Shown: in pieces, positions 8,302 to 17,400 of the stretch | How the letters are laid out: each line of letters opens with the position of its first letter | Position numbering within the stretch: the stretch's first letter is position 1 | Source: JAAFJT01 sp043744275 | Lineage (GTDB): Bacteria > Bacteroidota > Bacteroidia > Chitinophagales > Saprospiraceae | Assembly: GCA_043744275.1 (NCBI GenBank) | Contig: JAYTUY010000134.1 | Span: 1 to 21,664, forward strand | Length of the DNA stretch: 21,664 nucleotides | Direction: 5' to 3' | The notes under the pieces: model-generated | The model's database searches: none | Told to the model about the DNA's origin: nothing | The model's input: the letters and a program-made list of their open reading frames with translations, nothing else | Translations under genes and position numbers: made by a program

Positions 8302-8808
8302 TTAATGGTTGTGCCCACCAGCTCCATGCACATGTCCATGCGACAATTCCTCAGCACTGGCTTCTCGTACAGTATCAACGTGACCTGTGAAATACAAATC
8401 AACACCTGCCATTGGGTGATTGAAGTCAATCTTCACAGTCGTCGGCGTTACTTCTACAATAATGCCTTGCATGGCATTGCCATTTTCATCTTGCAAAGGC
8501 AACACTTCGCCTTCTATGAATACATCATCAGGGTTGGTATCACCCAAATTGAAAGCCGCTTTAGGGATTTCAGTCAAAGCCTCATCATCATATTCGCCAT
8601 AAGCTTGAGCCGCTGGAATACCGAAAGCAAACTCTACGCCCGCTGTTTTTCCCTCTAAGTTTTGCTCAAAAAGCGGAATCATCATCCCGACACCGTGAAT
8701 ATATCCTAACGGCTCACCCCCCTCAGTACTTTCAATCAATTGACCCGCTGCATCGCCTTCGCGCAGCGTATAATGGCACAAAACCACTTTGTTTTTTTCG
8801 ATAATCAT
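8302..8808 (-). CDS. slyD: FKBP-type peptidyl-prolyl cis-trans isomerase, SlyD family
   Basis: A 168-aa cytoplasmic prolyl isomerase and chaperone. The FKBP half-domain at the N-terminus includes GYIHGVGMMIPLFEQNLEGK (about 35-54). It is followed by the insert-in-flap chaperone region (about 70-125: AYGEYDDEAL...PLQDENGN). The FKBP fold resumes with DFNHPMAG, the SlyD signature NHPLAG-like segment. The C-terminus is a short His-rich tail (HGHVHGAGGHNH) that in SlyD proteins binds nickel and other metals. It is shorter than the E. coli tail but typical of many Bacteroidota. A TAACTTTG promoter box lies 44 bp upstream. One motif site lies antisense and is read as S-T-E-G-G. A role in hydrogenase metallation cannot be inferred here, because no hydrogenase genes are in view. 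Confidence 0.93.
   Translation of the reverse strand: MIIEKNKVVLCHYTLREGDAAGQLIESTEGGEPLGYIHGVGMMIPLFEQNLEGKTAGVEFAFGIPAAQAYGEYDDEALTEIPKAAFNLGDTNPDDVFIEGEVLPLQDENGNAMQGIIVEVTPTTVKIDFNHPMAGVDLYFTGHVDTVREASAEELSHGHVHGAGGHNH
8719..8728 (+). repeat. CCCCTCAGTA motif, site 7
   Basis: Exact motif preceded by two extra Cs (six Cs in all), antisense in slyD. The coding strand reads S-T-E-G-G. Confidence 0.9.
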
Positions 8809-8851
8809 TTAAATTTCAATTAAAAAATGAATAGATATAAAAATTAAGGCG

Positions 8852-8859
8852 CAAAGTTA
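8852..8859 (-). promoter_or_regulatory. slyD promoter -7 box
   Basis: On the - strand it reads TAACTTTGCGCC, a perfect TAnnTTTG box, with an ATTTTAGG segment at about the -33 position. The predicted start near 8845 leaves a leader of about 36 nt. Confidence 0.55.
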
Positions 8860-8993
8860 ATATTTCCTAAAATGTAGGGATAACTTATTATAGATTATTT
8901 TTCAAGCTAAATTTTATTTTTAAATTAAATACATGTAGATTCGCAGCGAAAATCTAATATCTACTATCCCAATATCTAAATATCTTTAAAAAA

Positions 8994-9066
<73 letters not shown>

Positions 9067-9070
9067 CTAA

Positions 9071-9116
9071 AAACAAAAAGGTTTGGTAGAAATACCAAGC
9101 CTTTTTGTTTTTTTTT
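9071..9116 (+). terminator. Terminator directly after tRNA-Ala
   Basis: An 18-bp stem (9071-9088 with 9093-9110, one G-T wobble) contains GGTTTGGTA/TACCAAGCC, has a GAAA tetraloop and is followed by six T. It starts 4 nt after the tRNA and would separate the tRNA transcript from pssA. Confidence 0.9.
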
Positions 9117-9162
9117 ATACTTTTACACCCTCAAATTGAAGACTATCGCCAAATATAAATTA

Positions 9163-9900
9163 ATGAAAAAGCACATTCCGAATATTCTCACATTATTAAA
9201 CCTCTTTTGTGGTTGTTGTGCCGTGGTGAGCATCCTCGAGGGTGAATATACTGAGGGGGCAATTTTTATTGGCATTTCGCTGATTGCAGATTTTTTAGAT
9301 GGGTATGCAGCTCGGTATTTTAAAGTAAGCTCGCCTTTGGGTTTGCAGTTAGATTCATTAGCGGATATGGTATCGTTTGGAGTTGTACCAGGTGTTATTG
9401 TTTATAGTCTTTTGAGTGTTTCTGCTATGTCGGGCAATGGTATAGGTGGTAATAGTGAAGAGATTTTAACGTCTTTGTCGCTCAGTATTAAAGCCTTACC
9501 TGCTTTTATTATCACCCTTTTTTCATGTCTCCGCCTTGCCAAATTCAATTTAGATACCCGTCAAACTCAAAGTTTTATTGGATTAAACACACCTTCCAAT
9601 ACGACCTTTTATATTGGACTCATGCTTATTGCTAAATATAATTCTTTTGGGTTAGCACATTTTATCTTTAACCCTGTTTTTTTATACTGTTTAATACCCA
9701 TTTCATCTTATCTGCTCATTGCGGAGATTCCGATGTTTAGTATGAAAGGCGGTTTGGATAAAATGAAAATCTCTTACATTATTTTGTCCACTCTACTATT
9801 AGTTTTTTTCAGAGAAGTCGCTCTTTCGCTCAATATGATTATCTATGTTTTATTCAATGTAGTCAATCATTTTTTTCATAAAAAATTAATAACAGCCTAA
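9163..9900 (+). CDS. pssA: CDP-diacylglycerol-serine O-phosphatidyltransferase
   Basis: A 245-aa integral inner-membrane enzyme that makes phosphatidylserine from CDP-diacylglycerol and serine, the route to phosphatidylethanolamine. The CDP-alcohol phosphotransferase motif is complete: D46-G47-x2-A50-R51-x8-G60-x3-D64-x3-D68. Several hydrophobic membrane segments follow, up to FNVVNHFFHKK at the C-terminus. The start was placed at ATG 9163 (MKKHIPNILTLLNLFCGCCA), the usual N-terminus of the family. The open frame extends upstream to 9025, but that part runs through the tRNA and its terminator. It heads a + strand group with purS and rsmI. A motif site lies antisense and is read as Y-T-E-G-A. 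Confidence 0.93.
   Translation: MKKHIPNILTLLNLFCGCCAVVSILEGEYTEGAIFIGISLIADFLDGYAARYFKVSSPLGLQLDSLADMVSFGVVPGVIVYSLLSVSAMSGNGIGGNSEEILTSLSLSIKALPAFIITLFSCLRLAKFNLDTRQTQSFIGLNTPSNTTFYIGLMLIAKYNSFGLAHFIFNPVFLYCLIPISSYLLIAEIPMFSMKGGLDKMKISYIILSTLLLVFFREVALSLNMIIYVLFNVVNHFFHKKLITA
9249..9258 (-). repeat. CCCCTCAGTA motif, site 8
   Basis: TACTGAGGGG on + (five Gs), antisense in pssA, read as Y-T-E-G-A in a loop after the first hydrophobic segment. Confidence 0.9.
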
Positions 9901-9949
9901 CAGAAATTAGTACAATTAATTGATTGTCATTTAATTATAAATTAAAATC

Positions 9950-9988
<39 letters not shown>

Positions 9989-9995
9989 AAATAGT

Positions 9996-10247
9996 ATGAA
10001 ATTCATTGCTGAAATAGACGTTATGCCTCATAAAGAACTCCTTGATCCGCAAGGCAAAACCGTTGCTAATAATATGGATCATATCGAGATAACAGGCGTA
10101 GAGGATGTGCGCATTGGTAAGCACATTCGCATGGTTGTAGCGGCTGAAAGCGAGGCGGATGCCCGTGAGAAAGTGGATACCGCTTGTAAAAAACTCCTTA
10201 TCAATCCAATCATGGAAAACTATTCTTTCACGATTAAAAATGAGTAA
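9996..10247 (+). CDS. purS: Phosphoribosylformylglycinamidine synthase subunit PurS
   Basis: An 83-aa protein of the PurS family, the small subunit that, with PurL and PurQ, forms the FGAM synthase complex of purine synthesis and bridges the two larger subunits. The sequence has the typical start MKFIAEIDVMPHKELLDPQG, the VEDVRIGKHI core and the NPIMENYSF end. The ATG at 9996 gives the standard length of about 80-85 aa. The longer open frame from 9924 is repeat-encoded (IIHHSSFIIHHS) and was rejected. PurL and purQ are not in the window. The stop codon (10245-10247) lies inside the left arm of a 30-bp inverted repeat shared with the rsmI start, so the two genes may be linked in expression. 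Confidence 0.92.
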   Translation: MKFIAEIDVMPHKELLDPQGKTVANNMDHIEITGVEDVRIGKHIRMVVAAESEADAREKVDTACKKLLINPIMENYSFTIKNE

Positions 10248-10313
10248 TGAGTAATGGGTAATGGGTAATTGCACCCATTACCTATTACCCATTACCCATT
10301 ACTCATTACTCAT
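10240..10313 (+). repeat. 30-bp perfect inverted repeat joining purS stop and rsmI start
   Basis: The arm 10240-10269 pairs perfectly with 10284-10313 around a 14-nt loop. Both arms are made of heptads (ATGAGTA x2, ATGGGTA x2). The stem covers the purS stop codon and the first two bases of the rsmI ATG. There is no T run after it, so a classical terminator is unlikely. In RNA it would bury the rsmI start region. Confidence 0.9.
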
Positions 10314-10980
10314 GCTCTACCTCGTCCCTACGCCGATTGGCAACCTTGAAGATATGACGCTGCGTGCTTTGCGCATACTGCGAGAGGTGGACGTGATACT
10401 GGCTGAAGATACCCGAACCTCAAAGAAACTCCTTCAACATTTTCAAATCGAAACGCCTATTCGCAGCTACCATGCCCACAATGAGCATGGTGTACTGAGG
10501 GGTATCGTCGATCAACTAAAAGGGGGGGCGACCATCGCCTTGGTCAGCGATGCAGGGTCTCCAGCTATTAGCGATCCTGGCTTCCTGCTGGTGCGCGAAT
10601 GTGTCCGCGAGGGGGTGCGCGTAGAAGCCTTGCCGGGCGCAACGGCTTTCGTTCCTGCGCTGACTGCATCGGGTTTGCCCTGCGGCATTTTTCATTTTGA
10701 AGGATTCCTGCCTCATAAAAAAGGTCGCCAGACCCGTTTAAAATATTTGTCAAGTCTTGAAAATACCTTTATTTTGTATGAAAGTCCGCATCGGTTGGTC
10801 AAATGCCTCACCGAATTGATGGAGCATTGCGGCGGCGAGCGCATGGCTTGTGTGTGTCGGGAGCTGACAAAACTGTACGAAGAGGTGAAAACCGACCCCC
10901 TCAGTATTTTGACCGATTTTTATAAAAATGAAGGGATTGCTAAAGGAGAAATTGTAATTGTAGTAGCAGGGAAAGACTGA
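10312..10980 (+). CDS. rsmI: 16S rRNA (cytidine1402-2'-O)-methyltransferase RsmI
   Basis: A 222-aa SAM-dependent enzyme that 2'-O-methylates C1402 in the decoding centre of 16S rRNA. The tetrapyrrole-methylase fold is recognised by LVPTPIGNLEDMTLRALRIL at the N-terminus, DTRTSKKLL, LVSDAGSPAISDPG (the SAM-binding GSP loop), LPGATAFVPALTASGLP, GFLPHKKGRQ and YESPHRL. It lacks the C-terminal extension of the E. coli protein (286 aa), a shortening common in Bacteroidota. The start at 10312 gives the canonical MLYLVPTPIGN. The open frame continues upstream only through the palindrome. It carries two motif sites, one antisense (V-L-R-G) and one sense (D-P-L-S-I). Confidence 0.94.
   Translation: MLYLVPTPIGNLEDMTLRALRILREVDVILAEDTRTSKKLLQHFQIETPIRSYHAHNEHGVLRGIVDQLKGGATIALVSDAGSPAISDPGFLLVRECVREGVRVEALPGATAFVPALTASGLPCGIFHFEGFLPHKKGRQTRLKYLSSLENTFILYESPHRLVKCLTELMEHCGGERMACVCRELTKLYEEVKTDPLSILTDFYKNEGIAKGEIVIVVAGKD
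10493..10502 (-). repeat. CCCCTCAGTA motif, site 9
   Basis: TACTGAGGGG on +, antisense in rsmI. It is read in yet another frame as V-L-R-G-I, and the flank gives TACTGAGGGGTA. Confidence 0.9.
10897..10906 (+). repeat. CCCCTCAGTA motif, site 10
   Basis: Exact motif, sense strand of rsmI, read as D-P-L-S-I. Confidence 0.9.
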
Positions 10981-11131
10981 TATTGTTAACTGCTTGTTAA
11001 TCATTTGAATACCTGATTTTATACTAATAAATATTTTTATTTTTATAAAAAATATGTATTCTCAATTGAATGATAATCGTTTTAGAATGAAAAGGTGTAT
11101 CATATAATGTGAATAAATTAGTCACAACAAC

Positions 11132-12454
11132 ATGAATAACAGAACCATCCAACGCGTTGTTATCTTAGGCGCAATAGCTATTCTTTTCGTCATCGGCACT
11201 CAGGCGTATTGGGTAATGCGCACTTGGAATGTGAACGAACGCGACTTTGATCGCACGGTTAATATCGCTTTACTCAATGTAGCTAAGGAACTTTCAAATG
11301 TGAATCAAAGTATTTTGCCACCGCAAGATTTGATTACCCGCACATCTTCCAATACTTATGCTGTCAATATTAATAGTCAAATTGATGCAAAAAATTTAGG
11401 TTTTTATTTGCGTAAACACTTTGAAGAAGCGACACTCAATGAAGATTTTGACTACGCTATTTATGATTGTCATGATGAAAAAATGATATATGGTAAGTAT
11501 ATTTCTTACTCCCCGTCTTCAGATTCACTGGCTATTACAAAGGTGTTTCCAACCTTAGAAGATGCCACTTATTTCTTCGTTGTCCGTTTTCCAAAACGCT
11601 CATCTTATCTGTTGGGTAGTATGGCACTGACTGTTTTTTTAACAGTGGTTTCTTTGCTGACTGTTCTGTTTTTCATTTATTCTATGCTCATTATCCTGCG
11701 TCAAAAACGGTTGTCTGAATTGCAAAAAGACTTTATTAATAATATGACGCATGAATTTAAAACCCCTATTTCGACTATTAAAATAGCTGCCGATGTGTTT
11801 GCCAGCCATCCCATTATTCAGATGGACGAACGCTTGACGAAATACACTCACATCATGCGAGAGCAAAATAATCGTTTGAATACGCAAGTGGAAAAAGTGC
11901 TTCAAATCACGCGGATAGATAGGAATACGCTTGACTTAAATATGGAGATTATCAGCTTGCATGAGCTGCTTGAAACTATACTGCCGAGCATTCAAGTGAA
12001 GATTGAAGGGCAAAATGGTAAACTTTCGCAAATTTTAAATGCCAAACAGCCCTATATTAAAGCCGACACCTTGCACTTAACGAATATTATTCACAACTTG
12101 CTAGATAATGCGATGAAATATTGTAAAGATGGTAAACCGGAAGTGGTTGTTAAAACAGAAGACTTGGATAAAAACGTTCGATTAACGATTACTGATCATG
12201 GTATTGGCATCGATAAAGAACACCATAAAAAAGTTTTTCAGCGGTTTTATAGAGTGCCCACTGGCAATATTCACAATGTAAAAGGCTTCGGTTTGGGCTT
12301 GTATTATGTGAAAAATATTGTGCAAGCTCAAGGATGGAATATAGATTTAGTTTCAGAAACTGATAAAGGAGTGAGCGTTGTCATTGATATTCCAAAGGTT
12401 TTAGATACAACGAAGCCTGCGAGAAAGCCTAAAACATCAGTCGAAACTATGTAA
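11132..12454 (+). CDS. Membrane sensor histidine kinase (RprX-like)
   Basis: A 440-aa inner-membrane sensor kinase. A first membrane helix (about 8-30) and a second (about 158-186) flank a periplasmic sensor region of about 125 residues with no recognised fold. The dimerisation/phospho-acceptor helix has FINNMTHEFKTPISTIK with phospho-accepting H207. The ATPase domain shows the N box (IIHNLLDNAMKYC), G1 box (ITDHGIGID), F box (FQRFYRVPTG) and G2 box (GFGLGLYYVK). The response regulator gene follows 169 bp downstream on the same strand. Gene order and the N-terminal style match the RprX/RprY pairs of Bacteroidota, but the stimulus cannot be read from the sequence. No clear promoter was found in the 151-bp gap after rsmI. 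Confidence 0.93.
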   Translation: MNNRTIQRVVILGAIAILFVIGTQAYWVMRTWNVNERDFDRTVNIALLNVAKELSNVNQSILPPQDLITRTSSNTYAVNINSQIDAKNLGFYLRKHFEEATLNEDFDYAIYDCHDEKMIYGKYISYSPSSDSLAITKVFPTLEDATYFFVVRFPKRSSYLLGSMALTVFLTVVSLLTVLFFIYSMLIILRQKRLSELQKDFINNMTHEFKTPISTIKIAADVFASHPIIQMDERLTKYTHIMREQNNRLNTQVEKVLQITRIDRNTLDLNMEIISLHELLETILPSIQVKIEGQNGKLSQILNAKQPYIKADTLHLTNIIHNLLDNAMKYCKDGKPEVVVKTEDLDKNVRLTITDHGIGIDKEHHKKVFQRFYRVPTGNIHNVKGFGLGLYYVKNIVQAQGWNIDLVSETDKGVSVVIDIPKVLDTTKPARKPKTSVETM

Positions 12455-12623
12455 AATATTGAATTTGAAAATAAAATAATATCTAACACAATAGAATTCT
12501 TTAATAAAAGACACTTTCATTGAAGTATCTATTGACAACTCCTTTAAAATGAACCATTTTTGTAAAAATTTTCCGAAAAACAATTTTTTATATTAACCCG
12601 ATTTTAAAGATTAATACAATCCT

Positions 12624-13310
12624 ATGAAAGCACACCTGCTGTATGTAGAAGATGATGAAAGCCTAAGCTTTGTTACCCGTGATAATCTCGAACTACAAGG
12701 TTACAAACTTACTTGTTGTGAAAACGGTAAAGAAGCCATGAATGTAATCAAGCAAAATGATTTTGACTTGTGCATCCTCGATGTGATGCTGCCCGATGTA
12801 GATGGATTTACCATTGCTGAGGAAATCCGAAAATTCAATACTCAAGTGCCTATCTTGTTTTTGACGGCAAAGTCTATGAAAGAAGATCGCATTCGAGGTT
12901 TGAAATTGGGCGCAGATGATTACATCACTAAGCCATTTAGCATCGAGGAATTAATCCTGAAAATTGAAATTTTCCTGCGGCGTTCAAAGGTAGCATCCCC
13001 CTCAGTACCGACGTATTTGACGGTGGGAAATTACCTCTTGGATCATAAAAATCTCACCCTGAAGTTTGGTGATCAAGCGAAAAACTTGACTCAGAAAGAG
13101 GCTGATTTGCTGAAAATGTTCATCGAAAATAAGAATGAAGTCATCAAAAGATCTAATATTTTAGAAACGCTTTGGGGCGAAGATGATTATTTTTTGGGCA
13201 GAAGCCTCGATGTTTTTATTTCAAGATTGAGAAAATATTTGAGCCAAGACCCGCGCATCAAAATTGAGAATATTCACAGCGTTGGTTTTAAAATTAAAAT
13301 TGAAGCGTAA
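12624..13310 (+). CDS. OmpR/PhoB-family response regulator (RprY-like)
   Basis: A 228-aa DNA-binding regulator. The receiver domain (1-120) has the acidic pair in VEDDES, phospho-acceptor D53 in LCILDVMLPDVDGF, the switch Thr in FLTAKS and the conserved Lys in DDYITKPFS. The winged-helix DNA-binding domain (about 130-228) includes LTQKEADLLKMF, the alpha-loop LWGEDDYFLGRSLDVFISRLRK and the closing wing IENIHSVGFKIKI. It is very probably phosphorylated by the adjacent kinase. The inter-domain linker carries a motif site (S-P-S-V-P), a place where a tolerated peptide is expected. It is followed by the heptamer array and a terminator. Confidence 0.95.
   Translation: MKAHLLYVEDDESLSFVTRDNLELQGYKLTCCENGKEAMNVIKQNDFDLCILDVMLPDVDGFTIAEEIRKFNTQVPILFLTAKSMKEDRIRGLKLGADDYITKPFSIEELILKIEIFLRRSKVASPSVPTYLTVGNYLLDHKNLTLKFGDQAKNLTQKEADLLKMFIENKNEVIKRSNILETLWGEDDYFLGRSLDVFISRLRKYLSQDPRIKIENIHSVGFKIKIEA
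12998..13007 (+). repeat. CCCCTCAGTA motif, site 11
   Basis: Exact motif, sense strand, in the linker between receiver and DNA-binding domains of the response regulator. It is read as A-S-P-S-V-P. Confidence 0.9.
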
Positions 13311-13316
13311 GTCTGT

Positions 13317-13389
<73 letters not shown>

Positions 13390-13413
13390 TGGTTTTATTC
13401 ATCTTCGTCTTTT

Positions 13414-13461
13414 AAAAAGCTGTCTTGAAGGTCTATCCATGACTTTTGAGACAGTTTTTTT
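13414..13461 (+). terminator. Terminator after the two-component genes
   Basis: The stem CTGTCTTGAAGGTC (13420-13433) pairs with GACTTTTGAGACAG (13441-13454), including G-T wobbles, around a 7-nt loop. It is followed by seven T and preceded by five A. Confidence 0.85.
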
Positions 13462-13513
13462 ATGGGCGAAAATAAGAGTTTTGTTTTTTAATTGTTCACT
13501 CAACGAGTGAAAA

Positions 13514-13523
13514 TACTGAGGGG
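13514..13523 (-). repeat. CCCCTCAGTA motif, site 12
   Basis: Intergenic; ATACTGAGGGGTA on + at 13513-13525. The same 13-base form recurs at site 13. Confidence 0.9.
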
Positions 13524-13962
13524 TATGCCAAATTTTATTGGATTGAATTACGATAAATGAAAATATATTTGAAATTATTACTGCGATAATATGTTATAAA
13601 ATTCGATGTATTCAATTTTTATTATTGCAGTTTAGAATTTATAAATAATTGATTTTCAATTGTTTATAAATAGAATGAATGAATTGAAAAATAATTTAAC
13701 TTAAATATGGTATGTCACAAATAATTTTTTAAATACATATAAAAAAAATATTTGGCATAAATTTGCCTTACTTGAAGCAAGGTTAAATTTATATTATTTT
13801 ACATATTTTTTATGTATAATGTAAATTAATAAATACAAAAATTGAAAAGAAAAAAGAATAATAAATGCGAGGGCTTAATGTCTGTTTCTTTTTATCTGAT
13901 GCCTATTCGATTCTGAGTTTTCTTCCTCAATTTTTTTTACCACTTTACCAAATGATGATTTA

Positions 13963-13972
13963 TACTGAGGGG
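13963..13972 (-). repeat. CCCCTCAGTA motif, site 13
   Basis: Intergenic; ATACTGAGGGGTA on + at 13962-13974, identical to site 12, 449 bp away and in the same orientation. Confidence 0.9.
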
Positions 13973-14436
13973 TATCCTCAGCTAATACTACTTTAATTGA
14001 CCTCAATTATTCAGGTCGATTAATCGCACGTATGAGTAAAATAAGTGCTAAATTTTGAAAATTAAAAATGTCACAATTTTAATTATTTCGATATTTTAAT
14101 CAGTCAAAATTTTCGACGAATGACATTTGTTTAGTTCTTAAAACATAACTCAAATGTTAATGTAATTTTTTTTTATCGTTATATCAGTTTTTTATTACCA
14201 TAATTTGGGTATTAAATATTAGTCACAGATTGTTATAAATAGATATTAAAAAAAAAAATTTGGCATGAAGTTATTAGCATTTAATTATATAAAAATACAT
14301 AAAATATATATTCACTTTTAATAAAAAAAATACCCCATACAAGTCTTTTTTTTAATTAACACATTGAAATTAAATTTATAAAAATATTATTTATACAATA
14401 TTTTACTTCTTATACTAACACATTACTATAATTCAA

Positions 14437-17400
14437 ATGGAAAATCCGATGTACAATCAATGTATCAAAAAGGGGAACAACCCAAAGCTATTTATCGATA
14501 ATACGATGAAAAATCTTATTAAACACCCTACTGTTCCCTTGAGTGTTGCTCGGGGTTTTCAAAAACTCAATTTTATGAAATTTCTATCTGCCATTAAGCA
14601 TTTGCTGCTTTTCATCTTATCTTTTACAAATAAACTAAAAGATGGGATTTTATCTTTCCTGCGGGTAATACCGAATGTAGGGGTATTTACAAATTATTGT
14701 AGTAATGATTTTAAATATCTTCTACAATTATTTATTCCTTACAATAGGAAAATGGCAGCCAGAGTGTCATTCTCTGCTTCAATGCTACTGATAGGTAGCA
14801 TTGCTTCGTTGGATGCACAAACTGTCAACAAGCAGCTCTACCTCTCAGACCCTTCTCAGGCACTTGATAGGATAGACCCAGTAGCTACGGCAGATGCTAC
14901 TACGGCACAGTCGCCTATTCTTTCTTATAGCCCACCCATTTCAGTGGTCAGTGCAGCGGTATCTTCAGATGTTGCTGCAACAGCTACGACCCATTCATTT
15001 TCTTATAATTCAGGTACAACTGGCTCTAACAGAGTATTGATGGTGGGCATTTCTTATCGTAATAAAGATAGCGAAACGATTACATCGGTTACTTACGGCG
15101 GTACGGCGATGACCTTAGTGGGAACATCTTTAACAGGTACAGATGCGCAGACTTATATTTATAGTTTAGTAGCACCAGCTACTGGAGCCAATAATTTGGT
15201 AGTGACTTGGAGCAGTGCTTTGAATGAAGCTGGCGTAGTAGGGGCGATTACTTATGATGGTGTGAATCAAGCGACACCAACAGGTACTTTTGCCTCTAAC
15301 ATAGGCAACGATGCTACACCTAATATTACAGTGGCAGGTGCAGCCGGGCAAATAATGTTTGGAATCGTAGGTGGTAAAACGACAAGTGTATTTGCAACTA
15401 CTACTGCTGGTGGCACTCAATTATGGTCAAGTATGCCATTAAGTGGTAAAACGGCTGGTTCTGGGCAAACGGCACCAGGTGCAGCGAGCGTATCTCTAAC
15501 ATGGAGCGGCACGAGCGCAAGATGGGCAACAGCCGGAGTTGCTCTGAAGCCAGTTACTCCAATATCAATGACTACTTTCACAATGGCTCCTGCCATGTGT
15601 AGCCCTTTCACGATAAAAGCAGGTACTATCAGCGTATCTCAATATATAACTGTAACGAGTGGCACTATGCCGCCTACCCCTGCCATAACAGATACTTTAA
15701 AACATGGTAACAATACGATAATTGTTTTAACCAATCCAACAGTTACAACTATTTCTGCTACTGAATATCGTCTTGATTATACGGGCACTTTAGCTGCTGA
15801 CGTGTTGGTGCCTGCGGGTGAAGTGATTTCTTTGGTAATTATTTCTACTCAAAATAACTTAGGCTTTAAAATAGATTATGATAGCCAGACTAAGCCTTCT
15901 AAAATAACGCTTCCGACTTCAACATATATCAATGTCAATACCTTAGGTATTTATTCGGCTGCATATCCTGGAGGTGCTTTGACGACACAAGTTGTTTCTT
16001 CACTACCATATTATGTGCGTATAGCGGTTAGCGATCCATTTGGTTTTGCTGATGTGAATGGTGTTGATTTAACCATTACGCCTAATATTGGTGGAGCAAC
16101 GAATGTAACTTTAGGTGCAGCCAATGTGGTGAGTAGCAGTGGATGTATAAAAATTTATGAATATAGCTTTACCCCCTCAGTATTGGCGACTTCGTATAGC
16201 TTTTCAGCAGTGGCTAAAGAAGGTTTTGAAGGAACTGTAACCCATACAAAGGCATTGAATGGTATAACGGTTGTACCGATAGATGCTATTGACGATGCTC
16301 TCTCAACTTCATCGGGTTTACCTGGAGCAACAAACGTTTTGACAAATGATAAGGGTAGCCTCAATGTGGCGTCTTTAACAATTGTAACAGCTCCACAAAA
16401 TGGTTCCTTACAAATAGGTGCGGATGGTTTAATTACGTATTTGCCCAATGGCAATTTTTCAGGTATCGATACTTTCACGTATCAAATATGTGATAATGCC
16501 TTCCCAGTTCCTAATTGTGATGTGGCGATGGTGATAGTAAACGTAGCGGCTACTATAGTTAATCCCTGTGATGAGGCAGTTCAGGCGAAGACATATTATA
16601 TGCCTTTTCCTGAAAATGCGACTCAATTGCGTAAGGCATTGTTTGAGGCATCCAACGCTTATGCTTCTTTTACCAATGTAGTCCGCAATATCATTAGTAT
16701 CAAATCGCCTTATCCAAATGCCATTATTACGTATGACGAATGGGAGGATGGATACGAAACCAATATTACCACACCTCTACAATCGACTACAAAGATATGG
16801 GGAGATGGTAATTTAAACAATGGCGTTGCCCCAGGTTTTCCAACGGATATTATCCCATCAGGAGGTAGTATAGTTTTGGATAATAATTTTATTTATAATC
16901 CCCGAAATCCTGCTAATATTTATTTTGATGGTAAGGATAAAATATACTCTACCAGTGACTTAGCTATTTCAAAAATAACGGGCGATAATAGTGTTTTTGC
17001 TCTTCAAACTGCTAAAACGGACGTGTATGATGTAAGTCGCTTTGGTAAACTATTTACATTGGGCTTGGGTGAAATAGCCAGTGTGCCTTATTTTGCTTAT
17101 GCTTCTGTATTTATTAGAGCAGCTACCAACGGTACAGTTGTGTCGCTTGACTATGACGGCAATGGTACTGTTGACTTAACCCAAACGCTCAATGAAGGAG
17201 AGGTTTGGTTTTATGAAGGCGATCCTGCTGCTGCTTCTATTGCGACAGCAACAGATATAAAACCAGGCGCTACAATAACTGCTACCCAACCAGTAGGGGT
17301 AGATATCCTATTTGGTGGTAACGATAACTTCGGTACTCGAAATATTAACATCTTACCCGGTCAATATTATGGCAATAAATATTATACGGCTGTTCCGACA

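Larger units (their letters stand above)
13462..14436. other. AT-rich intergenic region without a credible gene
   Basis: About 975 bp of very A/T-rich DNA. It holds two CCCCTCAGTA sites (13514, 13963) in the same orientation and a near-palindrome CCTTACTTGAAGCAAGG at 13767-13783. AAATGTCA and TGACATTT face each other about 50 bp apart near 14066 and 14121. TAAATTTG at 13758-13765 fits a -7 box but has no proper -33. No ORF above a dozen codons looks real. It probably contains the promoter and regulatory leader of the giant surface-protein gene, but no promoter can be chosen with confidence. Confidence 0.6.

Noticed and set aside
10261..10311. Upstream start for rsmI
   Set aside because: The 17 added codons lie wholly in the inverted repeat; the conserved start is MLYLVPTPIGN at 10312.
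11031..11055. Hairpin after rsmI (ATATTTTTAT / ATAAAAAATAT)
   Set aside because: It is made only of A-T pairs with a bulge; too weak to call a terminator.
13751..13766. Sigma-54 promoter TTGGCAT....TTTGCC
   Set aside because: The GG to GC distance is one base short of the strict -24/-12 spacing; left only as a weak possibility.
13878..13916. Twelve-codon ORF MSVSFYLMPIRF
   Set aside because: It is too short and has no supporting start context or conservation evidence; such ORFs are expected by chance.
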